Below are positions 18,001 to 25,186 of a stretch of DNA of 40,925 bases, piece by piece (position 1 is the first letter of the stretch; each line of letters opens with the position of its first letter). The notes beneath the pieces are model-generated. The model was given only the letters and a program-made list of their open reading frames with translations, was not told the origin of the DNA and ran no database searches. The DNA comes from Planctomycetota bacterium. GTDB lineage: Bacteria > Planctomycetota > UBA1135 > GCA-002686595. Made by a program: the position numbers and the translations under genes. The stretch lies in assembly GCA_023150475.1 (NCBI GenBank), contig JAKLKU010000033.1:1-40925 (forward strand). The letters run 5' to 3'.

Positions 18001-18385
18001 CGTGGGGCGCGTCAAACTCGCTCGTGTCGCGTTGCGCGATGCGCCGAAGCTCGATCTCGCGCTCGCGGCGAAGCTGCAAGCGCTCGACGAGCGCCTCTCG
18101 GCGTTGAAGCTCGAGTTGACGGGCGACGACACGCTCGCGAGCCGCAACCGTGCCGCGCCGCTCTCGATTCGCGAGCGCGTCGAGGCCGTGACCGACTCGC
18201 AGCTCACGACGTCGTCCGCGCCGACGCAAACCGAGCGTGACGCCTATCGCTGGGCGGGTGAAGCGTTCGGCCGCGTGCTCGGCGACCTGACGCAAGTGTT
18301 CGAACGAGATCTCCGCGCCGTCGAGGATGCCCTCGAACGCGCCGGCGCTCCGTGGAGCCCCGGCCGCCTGCCGCTTTGGAAGTGA
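15095..18385 (+). CDS. Exported Asp-box (BNR/sortilin-VPS10-like) beta-propeller protein
   Basis: A 1096-residue secreted protein. The signal peptide covers residues 1-22. Residues 40-760 form tandem beta-propellers with many Asp-box motifs of the form S-x-D-x-G-x-T-W: SLDGGKTW, TTDGGTTW, STDGGKTW, SKDGGKTW, SDDRGDTW, TSDGGATW, SRDRGKSW and others. This is the VPS10/sortilin-type and exo-sialidase-like architecture common in planctomycete and Bacteroidota secretomes. From about residue 800 a charged helical stretch rich in Lys, Glu and Arg leads to a beta and then helical C-terminal region. No catalytic residues of true sialidases can be identified, so glycosidase activity should not be assumed. 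ATG 15095 has a GGAG ribosome site about 8 nt upstream. The gene ends just before a strong hairpin shared with the convergent LysR gene. Confidence 0.82.
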   Translation: MRLRPTLFAWLCVLPSCASAVAQQGEPKKEEGPFSAANFAALELRGIGPALTSGRIADLAVDPTDPSRWFVAVASGGVWRTTNHGTTFEPVFDGEASFSIGCVTLDPRNPHVVWVGSGENNSQRSVSWGDGVYRSLDGGKTWKNLGLKESEHIGKITIDPRDSNVVYVAAQGPLWRSGGDRGLYKTTDGGTTWNKVLEIDEHTGVNEVHLDPRDPDTLYASSYQRRRHVWTLINGGPGSSIHKSTDGGKTWRKIDAGLPKVDLGRIGLAVSPVDPDVVYAIVEAADGKGGTFGSTDRGESWDKRSDKVASSPQYYQELVCDPRDADTVYCLDTFTSVSKDGGKTWARLGNHRRHVDDHALWLDPRHEGHLLIGGDGGLYESWDDGAHFDFKENLSVAQFYKVSADQDTPFYNVYGGTQDNNSLGGPSRTFRREGITNADWWVTVGGDGYEAQVDPTDPDIVYTQSQYGGLVRYDKRSGEMTDIKPKEAPGEAPLKWNWDSPLALSHHVPTRIYFAANRLYRSDDRGDTWRAISPDLTRGIDSDQLEVMGRVWEVDAVAKNASTSFYGNSVALSESPLDERVLYVGTDDGLVHATSDGGATWSRCASFPGVPERTYVSRLEASWHDTNVVYAAFDAHKNGDFTPYVLVSRDRGKSWTSIAGDLPKRDVVYALVQDHVVPELLFAGTEFGVYFTRDHGEHWIELTGKFPTIAVRDLELQRREHDLIVGTFGRGIYVLDDYTPLRTATADVLAAPAHLFVPRAAPLYVETSRLGNRDGHGSQGSTFFSAPNPPFGAVFTYHLAEKLQTRKERRQEAEKKAREKQEKSPYPSYAELQAEDREEAPEVLLVVRDERGELVRRVPASREKGLHRVAWDLRYPERTKASLDAPKEGDPWASRDVGPLVLGGQYSATLEKLVDGVASPLAGPVTFEVVPLNLAKLPAADRAAALAFQHDVTELRRAVRAASETLDDAVGRVKLARVALRDAPKLDLALAAKLQALDERLSALKLELTGDDTLASRNRAAPLSIRERVEAVTDSQLTTSSAPTQTERDAYRWAGEAFGRVLGDLTQVFERDLRAVEDALERAGAPWSPGRLPLWK

Positions 18386-18394
18386 CGTGTTCGC

Positions 18395-18431
18395 CGGGAG
18401 CGCACGGCGGCACGAACGCCGGGCGCTCCCG
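18395..18431. terminator. Bidirectional hairpin between convergent genes
   Basis: GGGAGCGC at 18396-18403 pairs perfectly with GCGCTCCC at 18423-18430, extended by a C-G pair outside and, across one A/G mismatch, by CGGCG/CGCCG inside, with a 7-nt loop. It lies 10 nt after the propeller-protein stop and 9 nt from the LysR stop. There is no U-tract, so it may act with Rho or simply protect 3' ends. Confidence 0.6.
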
Positions 18432-18439
18432 CGGACTCG

Positions 18440-19351
18440 TCAGCGTTCGCGGCGCACGGGAAGCGCATCGATGGAACTGCGCACGCACTCTCGCAGCCAG
18501 CGGTGAGCGGCGTCCGCGTCGAGCCGCGGGTGCCAGAGCATCGAAACCTTCATCCGGGGCAGCACGATCGGCAGTTCGAAGGTGTGCACGCCGTCGAGCA
18601 GCACTCCGCAGTGGCGTCGCGGGACGGTCGCGAGCAAGTCCGAGCGGCGCGCCACGACGATCGCCGTGGCGAAGCCGCCGACGACGGCCGCGATGCGGCG
18701 CTCGAGCCCGAGCGCTCGCAACGCTTCGTCGATCGGACCACGCTCGAGCGAGCGTCGCGACACACCGACGTGCTCACAGGCGGCGTAGCCCTCCGCCGTG
18801 ACCGCGCCACGCGCGAGCGGATGTCCGACGCGCACGGCTCCGACCAAGTGATCCTCGAACAGCGACTGCGAACGCAGTTCGGGCCACGTTTCGTCGTCGA
18901 TCACTCCGGTCTCGAGATCGACGGTCCCGTCGCGCAGCAAGCCGCTCTCCTTGTCGGCCTTCGCGAGGAAGCGGAGTTGGACGCCGGGCGCTTCGCGCCG
19001 AACGCGCGTGATCAGCGCGGGGCCGAAGTTCTCGACGAAGCCCTCGCTGGTCCGCAGCGTGAACGTGCGCGTCAGCTTCGTCAGCTCGAGTCGAGCGCTG
19101 GGACGCAGGACCTCGGTGGCCTCTTCGACGAGCCTCGCGACTCGATCGCGCAACTCGAGCGCCCGCGGAGACGGTACGAGCATCCGCCCCGCCTGCACGA
19201 GCAGCGGATCGCCGGTCGCGATGCGCAGCCGCGCGAGCGCGCGGCTCATCGCCGACGGGCTCAGCTTCAACCGCTTCGCCGCGCGCGCGACGCTCTGCTC
19301 GCGCAGCAGCACGTCGAGCACGACGAGCAAGTTGAGGTCGGACCGCGCCAC
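18440..19351 (-). CDS. LysR-family transcriptional regulator
   Basis: A 303-residue regulator. Residues 1-62 form the LysR winged helix-turn-helix (DLNLLVVLDVLLREQSVARAAKRLKLSPSAMSRALARLR), in the NodD-like subgroup that starts with DLNLL. Residues 90-300 form the periplasmic-binding-protein-like effector domain. It is divergent from the MFS efflux gene with 104 nt between starts, the usual arrangement for a LysR protein controlling its neighbour. A perfect 12-bp palindrome at 19389-19400 in that gap is a candidate binding site. The start is GTG 19351, with a TAGACT box 8 nt upstream, so the message may be leaderless. The inducer is not predictable. Confidence 0.88.
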   Translation of the reverse strand: MARSDLNLLVVLDVLLREQSVARAAKRLKLSPSAMSRALARLRIATGDPLLVQAGRMLVPSPRALELRDRVARLVEEATEVLRPSARLELTKLTRTFTLRTSEGFVENFGPALITRVRREAPGVQLRFLAKADKESGLLRDGTVDLETGVIDDETWPELRSQSLFEDHLVGAVRVGHPLARGAVTAEGYAACEHVGVSRRSLERGPIDEALRALGLERRIAAVVGGFATAIVVARRSDLLATVPRRHCGVLLDGVHTFELPIVLPRMKVSMLWHPRLDADAAHRWLRECVRSSIDALPVRRER

Positions 19352-19359
19352 GGCGCGCG

Positions 19360-19365
19360 AGTCTA
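19360..19365 (-). promoter_or_regulatory. -10-like box TAGACT for the LysR gene
   Basis: TAGACT read on the minus strand ends 8 nt before the GTG start at 19351. It matches the TAGWST pattern seen at other genes here. No convincing -35 is visible. Confidence 0.4.
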
Positions 19366-19388
19366 GCGCCGCGCGCCACGCAGAGCGC

Positions 19389-19400
19389 GCCGTGCACGGC
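19389..19400. promoter_or_regulatory. Palindrome in the LysR/MFS divergent promoter region
   Basis: GCCGTGCACGGC is a perfect 12-bp palindrome midway between the divergent starts at 19351 and 19456. Its position suits a LysR operator serving both genes. In GC-rich DNA such palindromes also arise by chance. Confidence 0.4.
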
Positions 19401-19442
19401 TCGCGTGCAGCCCACGCGCCTTCCGCACGTGTCGTGGAGTCC

Positions 19443-19448
19443 TAGTCT
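19443..19448 (+). promoter_or_regulatory. -10-like box TAGTCT for the MFS gene
   Basis: TAGTCT ends 7 nt before the ATG at 19456, and no Shine-Dalgarno is present in the gap. This implies a leaderless or near-leaderless transcript. Confidence 0.4.
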
Positions 19449-19455
19449 GCGACGC

Positions 19456-20937
19456 ATGGAGCAACTCGAGCGTGGGAGCGGTCAGTTCGCAGCGACGACT
19501 TCCGGCCAAACGCGTGGCTCGCGTTGGGTCATGGCGAGCCTGGCGCTCGCGATGTTGTCGTCGTCGTTGGGGTCGAGCGTCGTCAACGTCGCATTGCCGC
19601 AGCTCGCGGAGCGCTTCCACGCACCGTTCGAGTCCGTGCAGTGGCTCGTGATCGCGTACCTGCTCACCAGCACCGCGGGGCTGGTCGCAGTGGGGCGCCT
19701 CGGCGACTCGTGGGGCTCTCGCCGCCTGCTGCTCGCAGGGCTCGCGCTCTTCGTCGTGGCGTCGCTTGGCTGCGCGGTCGCGCCTTCCTTGGGCGTGCTG
19801 ATCGCGGCGCGCGCCTTCCAGGGAGCCGGAGCCGCCGTGCTGATGACGTCGAGCGTCGCGCTGGCGCGTGGTGCCGTCGACAAGGCACGCGTTGGATCGG
19901 CGATGGGTCTGCTCGCCACCATGTCCGCCGTCGGAACCGCGCTCGGGCCTTCGCTCGGCGGCGCGCTGGTCGCGTTGTTCGATTGGCGAGCCGTGTTCCT
20001 CGCGAACGCGCCACTCGCCGTGCTCGCGCTGCTCCTCGGCACGCGCGGCCTGCGGAACGAGTCGCGAGCGGCCGCTGCGGCTCGCGGCCGATTCGACGCG
20101 CTCGGGACGCTCGTGTTCGCGGCGACGTTGCTCGCGTTCGCCTTGGCGTCGACCGTTGGGCGCGGGTCCGCGGGGCCATGGTCGGTGGTGCTCGCGCTCG
20201 TCGCCGTCGCCGGAGTGGTCGGATTCGTCGCGGTCGAGCGCCGTGCCGCCGAGCCCTTGATCCCGATCGCGATGCTGCGCGAAACGGGGATCGATCGTGC
20301 TTTGCTCGCGAGTTGCGTCGTGTCGGCCGTGATGATGGCGACGCTCGTGGTGGGGCCGTTCTACCTCGTGCAAGGGCTTTCGCTCGACACGGGCGCGGCG
20401 GGACTCGTGATGTCGACGGGCCCGCTCGTCGCCGCGATCACGGGTTGGCCCGCGGGACGACTCGTCGACCGCGTCGGCTCTCGACGCGTCGCGTTCGCGG
20501 GCCAACTCGCCGTGCTGTTCGGCGCAGCGGCATTGGCCGCGTTCGGCGGCCACGCTTCGTCGTTCGCGTACGTGCTTCCGCTCGGCGTCATGACGTCCGG
20601 CTACGCGCTCTTCCAGGCTGCGAACAACACTGCGGTCATGGCCGAGGTCGCGGTCGCGCGGCGTGGCGTCGTGTCGGGGCTGCTCGGACTCTCTCGCAGT
20701 GTCGGACTGATGACCGGCGCGACGGTGTTGGGCAGTGTGTTCGCTCTGGCGAGCGGTGCAGCGGAGATTCGCGATGCCTCGGCCGAGCAGGTGGTCGTCG
20801 CCATGCGAGTCACCTTCGCCGCGGCCGCACTGCTCATGGCGTTCGCACTGGCCGTGACTCGCGACGCGCGCGGCCGTCGCGAGTCCGACGAGCACGCCGA
20901 CGGCCTTCAGGATCGCCGGCCCGCCGAAGCTCAATAG
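19456..20937 (+). CDS. MFS drug-efflux transporter, DHA2 (EmrB/QacA) type
   Basis: A 493-residue inner-membrane protein with about 13-14 hydrophobic helices, the size and helix number of the proton-driven DHA2 family. Motifs include the VNVALPQLAERF segment after TM1, motif-A-like GRLGDSWGSRR between TM2 and TM3, a motif-C-like GTALGPSLGGAL in TM5, and NxxPL-like ANAPLAVLALLLG in TM6. It probably exports toxic organic compounds, although substrates cannot be read from the sequence. ATG 19456 is used rather than an upstream in-frame codon, because the upstream 17 residues are not conserved-looking and overlap the promoter box. It is divergent from, and probably controlled by, the LysR gene. 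Confidence 0.87.
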   Translation: MEQLERGSGQFAATTSGQTRGSRWVMASLALAMLSSSLGSSVVNVALPQLAERFHAPFESVQWLVIAYLLTSTAGLVAVGRLGDSWGSRRLLLAGLALFVVASLGCAVAPSLGVLIAARAFQGAGAAVLMTSSVALARGAVDKARVGSAMGLLATMSAVGTALGPSLGGALVALFDWRAVFLANAPLAVLALLLGTRGLRNESRAAAAARGRFDALGTLVFAATLLAFALASTVGRGSAGPWSVVLALVAVAGVVGFVAVERRAAEPLIPIAMLRETGIDRALLASCVVSAVMMATLVVGPFYLVQGLSLDTGAAGLVMSTGPLVAAITGWPAGRLVDRVGSRRVAFAGQLAVLFGAAALAAFGGHASSFAYVLPLGVMTSGYALFQAANNTAVMAEVAVARRGVVSGLLGLSRSVGLMTGATVLGSVFALASGAAEIRDASAEQVVVAMRVTFAAAALLMAFALAVTRDARGRRESDEHADGLQDRRPAEAQ

Positions 20938-20993
20938 CGCGTCGACCGGCGAGCGGTCCGCGTGCTCGAGCACTCCGCGGTGTCGCGCCCGAT

Positions 20994-21015
20994 CGGGAGC
21001 TCACGGCGACTCCCG
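20994..21015. terminator. Weak hairpin between convergent MFS and hydrolase genes
   Basis: CGGGAG and CTCCCG pair across a 10-nt loop about 60 nt after the MFS stop. The stem is short and has no U-tract, so a terminator role is tentative. Confidence 0.3.
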
Positions 21016-21026
21016 CCCGGAGTGCA

Positions 21027-21079
21027 CGATCGTCCTCGCCGTGGTCGGTCCCTGACGCCGCCTCGTGCGAACGGACAAC
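21027..21079 (+). repeat. Fragment (copy C) of the dispersed repeat family
   Basis: Positions 21027-21048 match 30626-30647 at 21 of 22 positions, and 21061-21079 match 30666-30684 at 17 of 19. Order and orientation are the same, with 6 nt less between the blocks. The fragment lies in the intergenic gap between convergent genes, in the same orientation as copies A and B. Confidence 0.6.
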
Positions 21080-21084
21080 CGACG

Positions 21085-23220
21085 TCAGTCGCGCAGCTCG
21101 AATAGCCCCGCGGGCGTCTCGGCCCGGAGCTCGACCTCCTCGACGACGCTTTCGATCGTGCCGATCAGCGGGTGCGCGAGCTCGAGCTTCGTCCGCCACG
21201 GCAGCATCGCGCCGCCGACGTCGCGGAAGTCGCTGAAGTTCACGCGCTGACCGACGCGCCCCATGCCTTCGATGAAGGTCCAGCCGGCCAAGTGCTTCAC
21301 CAGGCCCGTCTTCCAGTCCACGTACAGCGTCATCGCTGGAGCGTCCTGCGCACCGAGCCGCACGACCACCGCTTCTTCGTCGTCGCGGCGTAGGCGCTGC
21401 ACGACGCGGATCGGAATCCCGAGCGTGCGCCAGTCGCCGTAGCGACGAAACGGGGTTTGCACCGAGATGAGCTCGGCGGCGAGCCCCTCGATGGGCGCGA
21501 CGGGTGTGTCGCCGGTCGCCTGACGCAGGACGGTCCCGTCGAAGGCCATCCTGCTGAACTCCGCGCCACCCGCCTCGTCGATACGCCAGCGATCGGGCCA
21601 CGCCAACCACGTGGTGGTGTGCAGGCTGCGGTCGAGCTTCTGGAACTCGACGCGTTCGCGCATGCGCACCGGTCCGGTTTCCGCCAGGCGTTCGACGTGA
21701 TGCGCGGCCGCTACGCGGGTCGCGACTTCGTCGGCGGTCGGGAGGTCGGGTGCTGGGACGACGCGGACCTCCTTGTGTTCGCCGATGTGATAACCCGTGA
21801 CGACCCCGTGCTCATCGCGATCGAACGCGATCACGTTGGCCGGCTCCGGCCGGAGCTTCCAGCGATGCTCGCCGATGTAGTCGAGCGGAACGACGGCCCG
21901 ACCGGGGACTTCGAGCGCGAGTTCGCGGCCATCGCGCACGATCGCGCGATAGACGTCGCCTTCGCCTTCCCAGTACAAGCCGAGGTAGGGCTCGAGCGGC
22001 GGAGCGACCTCCAGCGGATCGAAGGGCTTGCCGAGGAACAAAGCCGCGAGCCGCTCTTCGACGCGCAGGCTCGTCGACGCGGACGTCAAGCTGCGCGACT
22101 GAGTGAAATAGAGCACGAGCGCGTCCTGCTCCGGAAAGGCCCACGCGTGGGTTCCGTCGGAGCCACCGTGGCCGAACACGACGACTTCGGAGTCGTCGTC
22201 CTCGCCGCCGGCCTGCGTCCAAAGCTGCAGCAGCGTGCCGTACTCGGGCTTCAGCCCGGGAAACCCGGTGGCAGCCGGCATGGGGAATCCGCCGGGAGTC
22301 AGCGCGCGGCGCACCGAGCTCGCGCGCAGCAACCGTTCGCCTCCGCTGCGCCCTTTGTGCAGCAGCAGATCGAGGAAGCGCGCGTAGTCCTCGGTCGTCG
22401 AATAGAGCGACTGCGAGCCGAGGAACACCGGGAAGAGCGCCGGATCCTTCGGGCCGAAGAAGCGCGTCCACGAGCGAGGCGCGCCAGAGTAGGCGCTGCA
22501 CAAGCGCGCACGCAGTGGGTGGCTCTCGGGCAGCAGGCACGCCGTGCTCGTCATGCCGAGCGGCTCGAGCAGGCGCGCGCGCACGAACTCTTCGGCCGGC
22601 GCACCGGTCACGACCTCGATCACTGCCGTCAACGTGTCGGTGCCCTGGTCGCTGTACTGGAACGCCGTGCCGGGGGCGAAGTCGAGCGCGCGGCCGCGCG
22701 CGCGGTCGGCAACGGCACGCACGCTCGTGAGCTTGCGCGGATCGTCGGCGATGATCAGCGACATCGGCAGTCCGCTCTCGTGACGCAAGAGCTGCTCGAT
22801 CGTGACGGCGCGCAACCCATCGCCCTCGAAGGCCGGGAGGTACTTCGCCACGGGCTCGGTGAGCTTCAGACGTCCGTCGTCGACGAGCATCCAGGTCGCG
22901 ATGCCGATCAGCGGCTTGGTCATCGAGCGCACGCAGAAGACTCCGCCGGGCGCCATCGGCACGCGCTCCTCGCGGTCGCGCCAACCGTAGCCCTCGTGCA
23001 GGACGGTCCGCCCGCGCACGATCACGTGCAACTCGGCGCCGACGATGTCATCCGCCTCCACGAACGAGCGCACGAGGTCGCTCAGTTCGGAAAGGGCGTT
23101 AGGGGAGATGCCTTGCTCGAGGGCCGTGGACGGCGGGAATGCCGTGGGCGTGCGAGTGTCCTGCGCCGACGCCAGGAGCGCGGACGTCAAGAGAACGGGG
23201 AGGAACATGCTCGTGCTCAC
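21085..23220 (-). CDS. Exported serine hydrolase (beta-lactamase/PBP4* family) with C-terminal LolA-like domain
   Basis: A 711-residue exported protein with a signal peptide ending near SALLASAQ (residue 20). Residues 45-400 form a class C beta-lactamase-like serine hydrolase domain with the three catalytic motifs: S99-M-T-K102, Y189-S-D191, and H351-G-G. Family members are esterases, D-aminopeptidases or peptidoglycan hydrolases as often as lactamases, so resistance should not be inferred. After about residue 400 comes a small lipocalin-like segment. Residues 490-711 resemble the half-barrel fold of LolA-like or outer-membrane lipoprotein sorting proteins (YVDWKTGLVKHL, ending VELRAETPAGLFEL). 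The start is GTG 23220; ATG at residue 5 is also possible. It lies 42 nt behind the TetR gene and is probably co-transcribed and TetR-controlled. Confidence 0.8.
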   Translation of the reverse strand: MSTSMFLPVLLTSALLASAQDTRTPTAFPPSTALEQGISPNALSELSDLVRSFVEADDIVGAELHVIVRGRTVLHEGYGWRDREERVPMAPGGVFCVRSMTKPLIGIATWMLVDDGRLKLTEPVAKYLPAFEGDGLRAVTIEQLLRHESGLPMSLIIADDPRKLTSVRAVADRARGRALDFAPGTAFQYSDQGTDTLTAVIEVVTGAPAEEFVRARLLEPLGMTSTACLLPESHPLRARLCSAYSGAPRSWTRFFGPKDPALFPVFLGSQSLYSTTEDYARFLDLLLHKGRSGGERLLRASSVRRALTPGGFPMPAATGFPGLKPEYGTLLQLWTQAGGEDDDSEVVVFGHGGSDGTHAWAFPEQDALVLYFTQSRSLTSASTSLRVEERLAALFLGKPFDPLEVAPPLEPYLGLYWEGEGDVYRAIVRDGRELALEVPGRAVVPLDYIGEHRWKLRPEPANVIAFDRDEHGVVTGYHIGEHKEVRVVPAPDLPTADEVATRVAAAHHVERLAETGPVRMRERVEFQKLDRSLHTTTWLAWPDRWRIDEAGGAEFSRMAFDGTVLRQATGDTPVAPIEGLAAELISVQTPFRRYGDWRTLGIPIRVVQRLRRDDEEAVVVRLGAQDAPAMTLYVDWKTGLVKHLAGWTFIEGMGRVGQRVNFSDFRDVGGAMLPWRTKLELAHPLIGTIESVVEEVELRAETPAGLFELRD

Positions 23221-23262
23221 GGTGTTACGAGGTTGAGGAGCGGAACGGACTGTGGATCGAGC

Positions 23263-23871
23263 TCAGGGTCGCAGCCCGTCGAGGACGGCGTTCACCGCGC
23301 CAGTCAGCTCGGTCGGGGAATCAGCGATGCGACCGAGAAGCGCAATTCCCTGCACGAACGCGACGAGCTGGCGAGCAGCGTCTCTCGAGCGAACGGTGGG
23401 GCGCAGTTCACCGGCGTCGAGCGCGCGCCGCAGGGTGCGCTCGAACGCATCCTCCAGGCGCGCGAGGCCGCGACGAAGCGAGGCGACGACCTCTGCGTCC
23501 TCGCGCCGAGCCTGCGCGAGACCGACGCCGAGCAAGCAGCCCGAGCTCTCACCCGAGCCGTGGTGGCGAGCGAGCTTCGTGAGCACGCGCTCGAGGTTGG
23601 TCAGCGGGCTCGATCCCGGCCGCTCGAGCCCTTCGCCGATCGAGGCGATCACGCTGTCCTGGTATTGCGCGAGGCTCGCGAGGTAAAGCGCGCGCTTGTT
23701 CCCGAACGTGTCGTACAGGCTCTTGCGGCCGACGCCGAGCTCGCTTTCGAGTTCACTCAATGCCGTGCCATCGAAGCCGCGGCGCCAAAAAAGATCCCGC
23801 GCGCGTTGGAGAGATCTCTCGGGGTCGAACTGTTTGGGAGGGCCCGGCGGCCGGTGAGCTTCATGAGGCAC
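23263..23871 (-). CDS. TetR-family transcriptional repressor
   Basis: A 202-residue regulator. The N-terminal helix-turn-helix is clear at about residues 20-65 (RARDLFWRRGFDGTALSELESELGVGRKSLYDTFGNKRALYLASL), followed by an all-helical ligand-binding domain with a single Cys near 113. It is the first gene of a two-gene unit with the exported serine hydrolase. The start is GTG 23871, which lies only 6 nt after the -10 box. Two overlapping inverted repeats of the same sequence cover its own promoter, so autorepression is likely. The effector is unknown and may be related to the hydrolase substrate. Confidence 0.88.
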   Translation of the reverse strand: MPHEAHRPPGPPKQFDPERSLQRARDLFWRRGFDGTALSELESELGVGRKSLYDTFGNKRALYLASLAQYQDSVIASIGEGLERPGSSPLTNLERVLTKLARHHGSGESSGCLLGVGLAQARREDAEVVASLRRGLARLEDAFERTLRRALDAGELRPTVRSRDAARQLVAFVQGIALLGRIADSPTELTGAVNAVLDGLRP

Positions 23872-23877
23872 GACTCG

Positions 23878-23913
23878 ACTCTACCGATCTTACACCGATC
23901 GGTCAAGGATCGG
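23878..23913 (-). promoter_or_regulatory. TetR promoter overlapped by two copies of one operator-like inverted repeat
   Basis: On the minus strand TTGACC (23906-23901), a 17-nt spacer and TAGAGT (23883-23878) form a good sigma-70-type promoter. CCGATC-N7-GATCGG occurs twice, at 23884-23902 and 23895-23913, offset by 11 bp or one helical turn. The middle half-sites fuse into the palindrome ACCGATCGGT. Together they cover the spacer and -35, as expected for TetR autorepression. The message would be nearly leaderless. Confidence 0.7.
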
Positions 23914-24120
23914 CCACGGACGATCCTCGCATGCTGATCGCGCGCACGAGCTCCTCTGCGCGCCGTCGGTGCACGCGACCGATTTCGAAGCGCGCTCGCG
24001 ATCCTCGGCCCCGAACTCGGCTCGAACTCGGCCGCGAGTTGCGCGCGCTCGATCGCGCGTGACGACCCCGAAGTGCCCAGCGCGCCCGGTGTGCCCGGTG
24101 CGCTCAACCGACGACCGGTC
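23914..24120. other. Non-coding stretch upstream of the TetR gene
   Basis: I see no gene with family support or plausible codon use on either strand. The stretch contains three 9-bp units at 24074-24100 (TGCCCAGCG, CGCCCGGTG, TGCCCGGTG), resembling the short tandem repeats seen elsewhere in the window. It leads directly into repeat copy A. Confidence 0.4.
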
Positions 24121-24345
24121 TCTCCGAGCGTTTGCCAATCGGCCTCAAGAGAGCGCCAAACATGCTCGCCCTGGTCGGGACTGAGCGGCCGATCGTTCCC
24201 GTGCAGTCGGAGAACGCTCCGTTCGAAATGGCGCGCGCAACTCGCGTTGTCCCGCGATATGGGCGCTACCGCGCTCAGCGTGCTCTCGTCGTGACGTTCA
24301 TCACCTGCGGCGAACACGCACGCAGCGCCAAGCGAGAGATGGCTC
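24121..24345 (+). repeat. Dispersed non-coding repeat, copy A (left of the recombinase segment)
   Basis: This aligns without gaps to 30590-30814, with a constant offset of 6469. Over the last 181 bp I count about 39 differences (about 78 percent identity); the first 40 bp are more diverged. Long identical blocks include GGCGCGCGCAACTCGCGT and GAACACGCACGCAGCGCC. Differences fall evenly on the three codon positions of the open frame (12, 14 and 13), so it is not a conserved protein. Its right edge lies 37 nt before the SpoVG-like start. Confidence 0.85.
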
Positions 24346-24381
24346 GGCGAGCGACGGCGCTTGACGCAAGGTAGTGCGTCG

Positions 24382-24741
24382 ATGGCTACTTCGCGGAGAA
24401 GAGACTTGGGCGGCGCTGAAAGGGCGGACGTTGACGTCGTCGCGCGCGAGCGGGACAGACTAAGCGTCGTCGTCACCAACGTCACATGCTCGATCGCCCC
24501 GCCAGCGGCGCAGGCAAACGGCCTTCTCGGCTGGGTTCGATTCCGTGCGGGGCAGTTCCAGTTCGACAGCGTCGCGTTACGGCGAACGGCCGAGGGGCGG
24601 CTGGGCCTGAGCTTTCCGACACGGCGAGACTTGCACGGGGTTGAGCACTGCTACGTGCACCCGGTCGAAGTCGAGACGCGACGGGCGATCGAGATCCAGG
24701 TGTTCGACGCGCTGGCGAAGGACGGGAGGTTGGCGTCATGA
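24382..24741 (+). CDS. SpoVG-like protein heading the recombinase cassette
   Basis: A 119-residue protein. Residues 48-112 resemble SpoVG (a small RNA/DNA-binding regulator): LLGWVRFRAGQFQFDSVALRR ... GRLGLSFPTRRD ... YVHPVEVETRRAIEIQVFDAL, the same order of strands as SpoVG's HDIRVIDG...LFVAMPSKR...AHPI...R segment. The N-terminal 35 residues are basic and variable. Such SpoVG-like genes occur at the head of DUF2924/serine recombinase clusters. The role there is not established. ATG 24382 is preferred, with an AAGG-type ribosome site about 10 nt upstream; a TTG 21 nt further upstream is also in frame. Its stop overlaps the next start by ATGA. Confidence 0.62.
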   Translation: MATSRRRDLGGAERADVDVVARERDRLSVVVTNVTCSIAPPAAQANGLLGWVRFRAGQFQFDSVALRRTAEGRLGLSFPTRRDLHGVEHCYVHPVEVETRRAIEIQVFDALAKDGRLAS

Positions 24742-24926
24742 GATCCGGCAAGGATCCCTCGTCGATGACGCCCCGTGAACGCGCCGACGAACTCGCCTCG
24801 ATCCTCGCGACGGCGTACCGACGCCTCGTCTTGAATCGCGAGAAGCAGCTTGCTGAGAGCGCCGAGCGCGAGGCTCAGTGCGTCGACGCGGTTAACAGCG
24901 AAGACCGCGCGGAGGAGATGCGATGA
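24738..24926 (+). CDS. Small helical protein of the recombinase cassette
   Basis: A 62-residue hypothetical protein. It contains MTPRERADELASILATAYRRL, an amphipathic helical segment found in small proteins encoded beside DUF2924 genes, followed by a charged helical tail. No catalytic motif is visible. It overlaps both neighbours by ATGA (24738-24741 and 24923-24926), which is the main evidence that it is translated. A start at the internal Met (residue 10) is possible but would lose the overlap. Confidence 0.6.
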   Translation: MRSGKDPSSMTPRERADELASILATAYRRLVLNREKQLAESAEREAQCVDAVNSEDRAEEMR

Positions 24927-25186
24927 AGGCGAATGATGGCTTCGAGGAACGCACCTGGCTCGCGACCGAGTACGCGGCGTGGGTGTTGCGTCCAACGCTC
25001 TCGCCGGTGCGTGCGTGGCGGTGGTATCGCCGGGTCGATCGGCTCGCGCGGGAGACCGGTCTGCCCAGACGCGAGGTCCTACGCGGCGTCGTCGAGGACG
25101 CCGTCGTGATGCTCGACGACTACGCGCTCGACGACGGTTCGTGGTCGGTAGCGCCGACCGGCTCGCGCAGGGAGGACTTGGCATGA
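24923..25186 (+). CDS. Small unknown protein of the recombinase cassette
   Basis: An 87-residue protein I do not recognise. It is rich in Trp, Arg and acidic residues, with two probable helices (AWRWYRRVDRLARETGLP, then REVLRGVVEDAVVMLDDYAL). The tryptophan-arginine pattern and size would suit a DNA- or protein-binding accessory factor, but that is a guess. It is linked by 4-nt ATGA overlaps to the genes before and after, so it belongs to the same operon. Confidence 0.55.
   Translation: MKANDGFEERTWLATEYAAWVLRPTLSPVRAWRWYRRVDRLARETGLPRREVLRGVVEDAVVMLDDYALDDGSWSVAPTGSRREDLA

Noticed and set aside
24132..24374. Possible conserved small protein in repeat copies A and B (about 57 aligned residues)
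   Set aside because: The translations look alike only because the DNA is 78 percent identical. Mismatches fall equally on the three codon positions, so there is no protein-level selection.
24533..24548. GGTTCGATTCC, a tRNA T-loop-like motif
   Set aside because: It lies inside the SpoVG-like coding sequence, the T-stem does not pair, and no anticodon or acceptor arms surround it.
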